In this document: positions 4,882 through 10,239 of the stretch, piece by piece | How the letters are laid out: each line of letters begins with the position of its first letter | Numbering within the stretch: position 1 is the stretch's first letter | Assembly (NCBI GenBank): GCA_934376955.1 | Contig: CAKRPJ010000063.1 | Span: forward strand, 1-10,239 | Direction: 5' to 3' | Length of the DNA: 10,239 nt | Origin: CAKRPJ01 sp934376955 | GTDB lineage: Bacteria > Bacillota > Clostridia > Lachnospirales > Lachnospiraceae | The notes under the pieces: model-generated | Told to the model about the DNA's origin: nothing | What the model saw: the letters and a program-made list of their open reading frames with translations, nothing else | Databases searched by the model: none | Translations under genes and position numbers: made by a program

Positions 4882-7554
4882 TTACTGGTAGCCTGGTCCA
4901 CGCGGAATGTAGATCTGATCGAGAGGAGACTTTGGAACAAAGGGCTCTGTCTCGATGGGCTCCGGTGTTTCCTGCGTTTCCTGCGTTTCCGGCGTTATGG
5001 TGGCCGGTTCCGTATGGATCGTACATAGTCCGGGGAGATGATAATTGCTGTCATCCGTAGGGCCGCTTTCTCCTTCCGGCAGCACCATGAAGGTACGCTG
5101 GACTCGTAAGCTTTCCGGACAATAATCCGTCGGTAGGCCTCCGGACTCCGAACAAACAGTGGTGAGAACGTGGTGGTCACAGATCTCGGTAGGTACGGTG
5201 CCTTTTGCAAAATATTCAGTGTAGATGGAGCTTCCGCGCGGGTCTCCCTCACAGACTCCCGGATTTGGGAGCATTCCTGACTTCCTGCACACACTGGCGG
5301 TCTCTATGGAGGAAGGAACCTCAAAGCCTGTGTCTGCCAGGCCTTCATGAACACTCGTCATGATCTTTCTCCAGATCGCCTTATGGTAGGAGGTACTGCT
5401 GCCGATGGCAGAGATCTTCTGGTTGTCATCGCAGCCGGACCAGATTCCGGCGGTATAATAGGGGGTATAGCCGACAAACCAGATATCGTTATTACTTGTA
5501 GTGGTACCGGATTTACCTGCATTGGACATTCCGGCAATATTGGCAGATGCACTCGTGGAATTCAGGCTGATGCCGGAGGAAGCGTACATTCTGCTGCTGT
5601 CCATCGACTGGGCGAGGGCATCGGTGAGAAGGAAAGCGGTAGAATCCTTCAGGACGCGCTTTGTCTCGGGCTCATTTTCCAGAAGAACTTTGCCATTATG
5701 GTCAAGGATCCGCGTGAAAAATACAGGCTTTGTATAGATTCCGCCGTTAGCGATGGATGCATAAGCAGCGGTAAGCTCAAGGTTGCTGACTCCGTTTGTG
5801 ATGCCCCCCAGAGCTGTGGAGGCGTTATAATCGGAATCGGTAAGGGAGGTGATCCCAAAGCTTCTGGCATATTCCACACCCAGCTGGGGGGTCACCGTTT
5901 CAAGCATACAGCGGACTGCCACAATGTTCATGGAATATACGATACCGTCACGGATCGTGCTGTAGCCCATATAGCCCTTCTTGGCATACCAGTTGCGGAA
6001 CGTTTTTTCACCGACGGAATATGGCGCATCGTAGTATACGGTACTTAAGGTTGCCCCACAGGTGTCCAATGCGGGAGCAAAGGCGGTAATGACCTTAAAG
6101 GTCGATCCCGGCTGGCGCAGCGTGTTGGTGGCACGGTTTAAGGATAGGCTCATTTCTTTTTCGCCTCGTCCGCCGTTTATGGCTTTTACGAATCCGGTGG
6201 ACTGATCCATAAGGACAAAGGAAATCTGCGGCTGGAGAATATAGTGAACGGATTCGCCGATCACCGTATCACCATCGGTAAGGAGAGAGTCCTTGTAGGC
6301 TTCGATTGCTGCTGCCGCTTCCTCCTTTGTATCAAACAGGCCATTATAGGAAGTCTGTCCCTTTTCATTCTTGAAATATTTTTTCATGGACTCATTCGAG
6401 TAATTCGTCACGCTTTCGTCAGCGTGCTGGACAGAGAGGCGGTAATCAACAGAATAGTAGACTACATCGTAGTTTTCCGGGTTATTGACCTCCCGGTCTA
6501 CGATTGCCTGAAGCTCCGGATCCTGGGTCGTCTCGATCGTCAGTCCGCCCGAATAGAGCAGATTGTAGGCCTGGGTTTCGGTATAGCCCTTCTTTTCCTG
6601 TAGGGCAGCCATTACCTGTTCAACAAGCTCATCGGTAAAATAGGAATAAGGTGTCTGGCTTTCCTTTGCCACAAGATCCACATTCTGGATCCGGGAGTAG
6701 ACGTCATCAGCCAGTGCCTTTTCCTGATCCTCCTTTGTGATAAGGTTCTGCTCGTACATATATTGAAGGATGACACGCCGCTTTTCTTCATTATTTACGC
6801 GTCCCTTCTGAGAGAGGGGATTGAACCGGGAGGGGTTCTGGGTGATCCCGGCAATAACTGTTGCCTCTGAGAGTGTCAGGTCGGAAACTTCCTTTCCGAA
6901 ATAACGCTTTGCGGCTGCCTTTACACCCAGCGTGTTGTTTCCGAGGTTGATCGTATTCAGGTAGTTTTTCAGGATTATTTTTTTATCCATAACCTTTTCA
7001 AGCTGGATAGCCAGATACTGCTCCTGTATCTTTCGTTCCAGCTTTTCTCCGAAGGAATCCTCGTTTCCGCCGGCAAAGACATTGTTCTTGATCAGCTGCT
7101 GCGTCAGGGTGCTGCCGCCTCCGGCGCTTGTATCTCCGGTGAGGACACCGACTGCCGCCCGGATCATGGAACGCGGGTCAACGCCCTTGTGTGTCCAGAA
7201 GCGGGAGTCCTCGATAGCGATAAACGCATCGATCAGACACTTAGGCAATTCTTCATACGTTGCTTCCTGACGGTTGGCTCCGGATTTTACAAGAGTTTCC
7301 GTCAGGTTTCCCTTGCTGTCATAGACCATGGTTGCAAAACCGCTGGGCTCGATGCTGGCCACATCGATCTCGGGGGCTGAGTCTATGATGCCTTTAAAGA
7401 TCCCATAGCCCAGACTGATACCGAGCACAAACGCAAAAATAACCATCACAAGAATGATCTTTAAAAGAAATACGATCAGCTTGGAGGTAAGCTTTTCTGA
7501 TTTGGATGTGCTCTTTTTCAGCTTCCGGGTTATCTCATTTTTTCCATAGTTCAT
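4882..7554 (-). CDS. Class A penicillin-binding protein (PBP1A-type transglycosylase/transpeptidase)
   Basis: This bifunctional enzyme polymerises glycan strands from lipid II and cross-links peptides outside the membrane. The 890-residue product has a basic cytoplasmic N-terminus, one membrane anchor (about 26-53), then a GT51 domain (about 75-265). The catalytic Glu115 is in I-E-D-S-R-F-W, followed by G-G-S-T-L-T-Q-Q (147-154), and Glu178 is in the third motif. The transpeptidase domain has S484-T-F-K487, S541-M-N543 and K681-S-G-T684. The tail (about 750-890) holds six cysteines (756, 768, 792, 801, 812, 844), then a proline/glutamate/threonine stretch. Start ATG 7554 has aaaggagg 8 bases upstream. 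It has its own promoter and is not part of the spore operons. Confidence 0.97.
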   Translation of the reverse strand: MNYGKNEITRKLKKSTSKSEKLTSKLIVFLLKIILVMVIFAFVLGISLGYGIFKGIIDSAPEIDVASIEPSGFATMVYDSKGNLTETLVKSGANRQEATYEELPKCLIDAFIAIEDSRFWTHKGVDPRSMIRAAVGVLTGDTSAGGGSTLTQQLIKNNVFAGGNEDSFGEKLERKIQEQYLAIQLEKVMDKKIILKNYLNTINLGNNTLGVKAAAKRYFGKEVSDLTLSEATVIAGITQNPSRFNPLSQKGRVNNEEKRRVILQYMYEQNLITKEDQEKALADDVYSRIQNVDLVAKESQTPYSYFTDELVEQVMAALQEKKGYTETQAYNLLYSGGLTIETTQDPELQAIVDREVNNPENYDVVYYSVDYRLSVQHADESVTNYSNESMKKYFKNEKGQTSYNGLFDTKEEAAAAIEAYKDSLLTDGDTVIGESVHYILQPQISFVLMDQSTGFVKAINGGRGEKEMSLSLNRATNTLRQPGSTFKVITAFAPALDTCGATLSTVYYDAPYSVGEKTFRNWYAKKGYMGYSTIRDGIVYSMNIVAVRCMLETVTPQLGVEYARSFGITSLTDSDYNASTALGGITNGVSNLELTAAYASIANGGIYTKPVFFTRILDHNGKVLLENEPETKRVLKDSTAFLLTDALAQSMDSSRMYASSGISLNSTSASANIAGMSNAGKSGTTTSNNDIWFVGYTPYYTAGIWSGCDDNQKISAIGSSTSYHKAIWRKIMTSVHEGLADTGFEVPSSIETASVCRKSGMLPNPGVCEGDPRGSSIYTEYFAKGTVPTEICDHHVLTTVCSESGGLPTDYCPESLRVQRTFMVLPEGESGPTDDSNYHLPGLCTIHTEPATITPETQETQETPEPIETEPFVPKSPLDQIYIPRGPGYQ
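4967..4993. repeat. Three 9-base tandem units in the PBP tail
   Basis: The unit gtttcctgc is present three times in a row (4967, 4976, 4985; the third has one change). On the minus strand it encodes repeating Glu-Thr-Gln triplets at about residues 856-863 of the penicillin-binding protein, in the low-complexity tail. It keeps frame, so copy-number changes would only alter tail length. Confidence 0.85.
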
Positions 7555-7581
7555 TCAGGAAGCCTCCTTTATTATTTCCCC

Positions 7582-7610
7582 ATTATAACAAACTTTCCCG
7601 GAATATTCAA
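7582..7610 (-). promoter_or_regulatory. Sigma-A promoter of the PBP gene
   Basis: On the minus strand, TTGAAT (7610-7605) and a perfect TATAAT (7587-7582) are 17 bases apart. They lie about 28 bases before the start codon and upstream of the aaaggagg ribosome binding site (7570-7563), so the leader is short. This is a strong housekeeping promoter. Confidence 0.85.
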
Positions 7611-7636
7611 GTATGCCTCTCCGCCGCAGTGCGATC

Positions 7637-7650
7637 CCCTCCATGGAGGG
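7637..7650. other. 14-bp palindrome upstream of the PBP promoter
   Basis: The sequence ccctccatggaggg is a perfect palindrome ending 26 bases before the PBP -35 box. It has no T-run, so it is not a terminator. It could be an operator or chance; a second short hairpin (7658-7670, gctct-atc-agagc) lies beside it. No function is assigned. Confidence 0.3.
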
Positions 7651-7670
7651 ACTTTTGGCTCTATCAGAGC

Positions 7671-7701
7671 AAAAAAAGACTGCCGCACCTTAATGCAGCA
7701 G
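7671..7701 (-). terminator. Intrinsic terminator of dsdA
   Basis: On the minus strand an 8-bp stem (7701-7694 with 7687-7680, one wobble) around a 6-base loop is followed by tcttttttt (7679-7671). It begins 15 bases after the dsdA stop and separates dsdA from the PBP gene, which has its own promoter. Confidence 0.85.
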
Positions 7702-7715
7702 CCCTTCAATATTTC

Positions 7716-9056
7716 TTATCTAAGAGCCAGACTCTTTTCATAATATTCTCTGCGGATATCCTCCGGTACGAGGCTTCCGCCGGTCGCCCATGCGATATGG
7801 ATCGACTGTTCCATCTTATCTTCAAGACCATGTTCTTTTAAGAACTGCTTTCCGGCCTCGCTGGAGCATAACTTAGCCGGTCCCATGAATCCGGCACAGG
7901 AGCTCGGCTCAATGAAGATTCCTTCTTCATCCTTTAATGCGCCCATAAAGCGGTAGAGGTTATCGTCCTCAACAGTAAACTCGCCGGCCAGCATATTTGC
8001 AATCGTCTTTCCGACAAAGATGGAGGGTCTTCCTACTGCAAGGCCATCTGCATCTGTTTTTCCGGAAAGTCCGATATCCTGAACGCAGATATCATTGTGC
8101 ATGCCGGTCATGACACCTAAGAGCATACATGGAGCCTGAACCGGTTCCTCAAAGAAGCAATATACATTGTCACCGAAGATCTGCTTTAAACCAAAGGTAA
8201 CGCCGCCCGGTGCTCCGCCGACGCCGCAGGGGATATGTACGATCAGAGGATGCTCGCTGTCCACAAGAAGACCGGCCTCCTCAAGTTGCTTTTTCAGGCG
8301 CTTTGCTGCTACAGCATAGCCCATAAACAGGTTAACGGAGTTTTCATCATCAACAAAATAGCTCATTGGGTCATTTTCAGCAAGCTTACGGCCCTGCTTT
8401 ACTGCTTCACTGTAGTCGGAAGCATATTCTACGACATGAACGCCCTTTTTACGCAGTAAGTCCTTTTTCCACTGTTTTGCATCCATGGACATATGGACGG
8501 TAACATCATAGCCGAGGGTAGCACTGATAATACCAATGGATAAGCCTAAGTTTCCGGTAGAACCTACATGGATGGCATGCTTACCGAAGAAATCCTTAAA
8601 CTCCGGGGAAGCAAACTTTTCGTAGCTTTCTCCTTCTTTTAACATACCCTTAGCAAGTGCGAGATCTTCGGAATGCTTTAAAATTTCATAGATGCCGCCT
8701 CTGGCCTTTACAGACCCTGCTACTGCCAGATTGCTGTCCATCTTTAACAGAAGACGGCCGGTAAGCTCTGCCTTCCATACATCGTTAAGATGTTTCTTCA
8801 TCTTCGGGATTTCTTTTAATGGGGATTCGATCAGTCCTCCGGATACCTCTGTTTCCGGGAATACTTTTCTGATAAAGGGAGCAAAACGATCCCATCTGCG
8901 TTCTGCGTCATCGATATCAGCCATGGTAAGTGTCTGTCCCTTTAAAATCTCCTCCATGCTAAGCAGCTCGGGATTCATCCATACGACTTCTTTGGCCTGC
9001 TCCATATCCTTGATAAGAGGAAATCTGCTTTCGAGTTCTTTTAAGTTCTCCATCAT
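7716..9056 (-). CDS. dsdA: D-serine ammonia-lyase (D-serine dehydratase)
   Basis: DsdA is a pyridoxal-phosphate enzyme that converts D-serine to pyruvate and ammonia in the cytoplasm, for detoxification or growth on D-serine. The 446-residue product is close to the Escherichia coli length (442). The cofactor lysine is Lys117 in G-S-V-K-A-R-G-G (Lys118 in E. coli). G-S-T-G-N-L-G (165-171) and P-C-G-V-G-G-A-P-G-G (276-285) are the substrate- and phosphate-binding loops of fold-type II enzymes. Two adjacent ATGs (9056 and 9053) open the gene; a modest aaaggg (9073-9068) lies 11 bases before the first. It has its own promoter and terminator, so it can be expressed apart from the regulator gene upstream. 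Threonine dehydratases share the fold but differ in these loops. Confidence 0.97.
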   Translation of the reverse strand: MMENLKELESRFPLIKDMEQAKEVVWMNPELLSMEEILKGQTLTMADIDDAERRWDRFAPFIRKVFPETEVSGGLIESPLKEIPKMKKHLNDVWKAELTGRLLLKMDSNLAVAGSVKARGGIYEILKHSEDLALAKGMLKEGESYEKFASPEFKDFFGKHAIHVGSTGNLGLSIGIISATLGYDVTVHMSMDAKQWKKDLLRKKGVHVVEYASDYSEAVKQGRKLAENDPMSYFVDDENSVNLFMGYAVAAKRLKKQLEEAGLLVDSEHPLIVHIPCGVGGAPGGVTFGLKQIFGDNVYCFFEEPVQAPCMLLGVMTGMHNDICVQDIGLSGKTDADGLAVGRPSIFVGKTIANMLAGEFTVEDDNLYRFMGALKDEEGIFIEPSSCAGFMGPAKLCSSEAGKQFLKEHGLEDKMEQSIHIAWATGGSLVPEDIRREYYEKSLALR

Positions 9057-9115
9057 AAACTAATCTACCCTTTCTTTATTTACTTGGTTTGAGTGTGTTA
9101 ATTACAGCTAAAAAT

Positions 9116-9144
9116 ATATTAAACCATACTTTACACTTTGTAAA
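9116..9144 (-). promoter_or_regulatory. Sigma-A promoter of dsdA
   Basis: On the minus strand TTTACA (9144-9139) and TAATAT (9121-9116) are separated by 17 bases, about 60 bases before the dsdA start. The surrounding region is strongly AT-rich. It lies downstream of the structured repeat, so the repeat is not in the dsdA leader if this promoter is used. Confidence 0.75.
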
Positions 9145-9166
9145 TAGGATTCATTCATATTTTACA
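9130..9166. promoter_or_regulatory. Possible operator cluster at the dsdA promoter
   Basis: An inverted repeat tttaca-ctt-tgtaaa (9130-9144) covers the dsdA -35 box. A third tttaca copy lies at 9161-9166, 31 bases from the first, about three helix turns. Position and spacing fit a regulator site, with the neighbouring XRE-cupin protein as the obvious candidate. The region is AT-rich, so chance similarity is possible. Confidence 0.35.
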
Positions 9167-9188
9167 GTATTTCTGATATAATAAGGGC

Positions 9189-9306
9189 ACCGAATAACTG
9201 CTCCGCAGTTTATCAGAAGGAGCTTGCACTCCTCCTGATACAAGCAAGTCCCCACCCACTGTTTATTGCTTTTCGCAATTGAAGCAGGGGACTTACTTGA
9301 TTCGGT
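9189..9306 (-). repeat. Structured 118-base element folding as a four-way junction, copy 2
   Basis: Read on the minus strand, the element is bounded by accgaat (9306-9300) and attcggt (9195-9189), a perfect 7-bp closing stem. Inside, with no linker bases, come three hairpins. Hairpin 1 (9299-9241) has a 13-bp stem and a 33-base inner part with its own 5-bp stem. Hairpin 2 (9240-9211) has a 12-bp stem and 6-base loop. Hairpin 3 (9210-9196) is aactgc-gga-gcagtt. The only two imperfect pairs are G-U on the minus strand and C-A on the plus strand, which suggests the minus-strand RNA is the functional form. The first base is also the last base of the XRE-cupin stop codon. The 3' 36 bases recur at 1-36. 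It may be a structured 3' RNA or a small mobile hairpin repeat. Confidence 0.85.
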
Positions 9307-9860
9307 TAAAAGCTGGGTGGTGTTACAGCGAAAATGATGTGAACGGCTGAATCGCCGGGGTTTTTCCATTGGTGGGAGGTAAGGGGAGGAATGCGTATGC
9401 TGTCTCCCTCCTGCAGGAAGTATGTGGATCCTGCGACCTGGATCTCAACACTTCCCTCCATCACATAAGCGACCTCCTCACCGGTATGCTCCTGAGGTGC
9501 TTTTCCGGAGGTAAAGCCCGACGGAATGGACATCATGCAAAATTCAATACTCCCTCTAACGTCCGGAGTCAAAAGGGTATAGGAAAGGTCATCTCCCGGC
9601 TTACCGATCGTCTTATTTTCCCCTTTTTTGACGACCAGCTGAACCTGGGGCTGTTCATCCTTGAAAAAACGGAACATCGGTATATCCAGCGCCTGAGCAA
9701 TAGCCTTTAAGGTACTTATAGACGGATTTACAAGGTTTCTTTCGATCTGGCTAAGCATGGAGGCTGTAGTTCCGGCACGCTTTGCCAGTTCCCTGAGGCT
9801 CATGTTTCTCATGTTACGGAAATCCTGGATCTTTTTGCCAAGGTCGATATCTTCAATCAT
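9306..9860 (-). CDS. XRE-family transcriptional regulator with C-terminal cupin domain
   Basis: This is a predicted DNA-binding regulator that senses a small molecule. The 184-residue product has an N-terminal helix-turn-helix (about 8-63; recognition helix around T-A-S-M-L-S-Q-I-E-R, 32-41) and a C-terminal cupin (about 105-180) with His125, Glu129 and Gly136 in motif 1 and His163 in motif 2, so a metal site is possible. Such XRE-cupin proteins often control neighbouring catabolic genes, and dsdA lies next on the same strand, which makes it the likely target. GGAGA (9873-9869) precedes ATG 9860 by 8 bases. The stop codon overlaps the structured element. The ligand is unknown. Confidence 0.93.
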   Translation of the reverse strand: MIEDIDLGKKIQDFRNMRNMSLRELAKRAGTTASMLSQIERNLVNPSISTLKAIAQALDIPMFRFFKDEQPQVQLVVKKGENKTIGKPGDDLSYTLLTPDVRGSIEFCMMSIPSGFTSGKAPQEHTGEEVAYVMEGSVEIQVAGSTYFLQEGDSIRIPPLTSHQWKNPGDSAVHIIFAVTPPSF

Positions 9861-9907
9861 TTATTAATTCTCCGTTATCTATTAGTGTAGGCGGTCTTAT
9901 ATAAACT

Positions 9908-9935
9908 AGTATAGCATAAATGACGGCCAAAACAA
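9908..9935 (-). promoter_or_regulatory. Extended -10 promoter of the XRE-cupin gene
   Basis: On the minus strand TTGTTT (9935-9930) and TATACT (9913-9908) are 16 bases apart, and TGC directly before the -10 box gives an extended -10. It lies about 48 bases before the start codon, back to back with the promoter of the divergent YigZ gene. Confidence 0.7.
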
Positions 9936-9961
9936 GAAGATTATTCCAATTGTGAAAAGGA

Positions 9962-9990
9962 TTGTGAAATGCCGGCCTTTGTATTATGAT
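9962..9990 (+). promoter_or_regulatory. Promoter of the YigZ-family gene
   Basis: TTGTGA (9962-9967) and TATGAT (9985-9990) are 17 bases apart, 45 bases before the start codon. The -35 box lies in the second of two attgtgaaa copies (9949-9957 and 9961-9969), a 12-base-spaced direct repeat in the divergent intergenic region. Confidence 0.65.
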
Positions 9991-10035
9991 ACAGATACAC
10001 GGTAAAAGAGCAAGATAAGAAGGGGAGAAATACAG

Positions 10036-10239
10036 ATGACAGACAGCTACAAGATCCTGTATAGCGGCGGTGAGGCCGAGATCGAGGTAAAAAAGTCAAG
10101 ATTCATTGCAAATCTGAAGCCGGTAAAGTCGGAGGAGGAGGCAGCAGCCTTTATTGCCGAGATACGAAAAAAATATTGGGATTCGCGGCACAACTGCACC
10201 GCGTTTACAATAGGAAGAAATCATGACCTTACCCGCTGC
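10036..10239 (+). CDS. yigZ: YigZ/IMPACT-family protein, N-terminal part
   Basis: The reading frame opens at ATG 10036 after aggggag (10021-10027) with an 8-base gap and stays open for 68 codons to the window end, so the gene is incomplete at its 3' side. The K-K-S-R-F-I-A segment (19-25) and the later W-D-S-R-H-N-C-T-A-F-x-I-G (48-60) match the UPF0029/IMPACT N-terminal domain of YigZ proteins. YigZ-type proteins are small cytoplasmic proteins related to the eukaryotic IMPACT regulator of translation; their exact bacterial role is not settled. It is divergent from the XRE-cupin gene. Confidence 0.88.
   Translation, partial: MTDSYKILYSGGEAEIEVKKSRFIANLKPVKSEEEAAAFIAEIRKKYWDSRHNCTAFTIGRNHDLTRC

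Noticed and set aside
5347..6048. A 233-codon open frame on the plus strand inside the penicillin-binding protein gene
   Set aside because: It is exactly antisense to the transpeptidase coding region, has no credible ribosome binding site and its translation resembles no family; it is a shadow of codon bias.
7658..7670. Hairpin gctct-atc-agagc beside an A-run as a second terminator
   Set aside because: On the plus strand it is followed by A rather than T residues and on the minus strand by caaaag, so it does not meet the pattern of an intrinsic terminator.
8692..9063. A 123-codon plus-strand frame over the 5' half of dsdA
   Set aside because: Antisense to a clearly identified gene, with serine/phenylalanine-rich translation typical of a shadow frame.

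Overview
The window comes from a spore-forming, low-to-mid GC Firmicute, most likely a clostridium of the Lachnospiraceae type. The evidence is a complete spoIIA operon followed directly by a spoVA operon, purine-rich Shine-Dalgarno sites, several TTG/GTG starts, sigma-A promoters with TATAAT-like boxes, and a class A penicillin-binding protein with a cysteine-containing tail. The genus assignment is inference from gene order and style, not from a search.

Layout. Positions 1-118 hold the end of a structured repeat, a hairpin and a strong intrinsic terminator. From 149 to 1654 runs spoIIAA-spoIIAB-sigF, the anti-anti-sigma / anti-sigma / sigma-F switch that starts forespore gene expression. 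At the sigF stop codon there is a good sigma-G type promoter (1649-1677). It is followed by a small membrane-protein ORF of 55 codons (1705-1872) that overlaps spoVAA, and then spoVAA, AB, AC, AD and AE(b) (1866-4821), the system that moves dipicolinic acid into the developing spore and releases it at germination. A 14-bp stem terminator (4831-4865) separates this from minus-strand genes: a class A penicillin-binding protein (4882-7554), a D-serine ammonia-lyase (7716-9056) and an XRE-cupin regulator (9306-9860). A plus-strand YigZ/IMPACT-family gene starts at 10036 and runs off the end. No gene-free stretch exceeds 300 bases; the longest (9057-9305) holds the dsdA promoter and a structured repeat.

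How the parts fit. The left half is one developmental programme: sigma-F is made and held by SpoIIAB, SpoIIAA frees it, and later sigma-G probably drives the spoVA genes from a promoter embedded at the sigF stop. The right half is metabolism and cell wall. The XRE-cupin gene is a likely regulator of dsdA because it lies just upstream on the same strand.

The most unusual object is a 118-base element at 9189-9306. It folds on the minus strand as a closed four-way junction: a 7-bp closing stem and three hairpins with no unpaired bases at the junction. Both imperfect pairs become G-U only on that strand. The last 36 bases of the same element occur, identical and in opposite orientation, at 1-36, cut by the window edge. 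It starts on the last base of the XRE-cupin stop codon. It is either a structured RNA found in 3' regions or a small mobile hairpin repeat.
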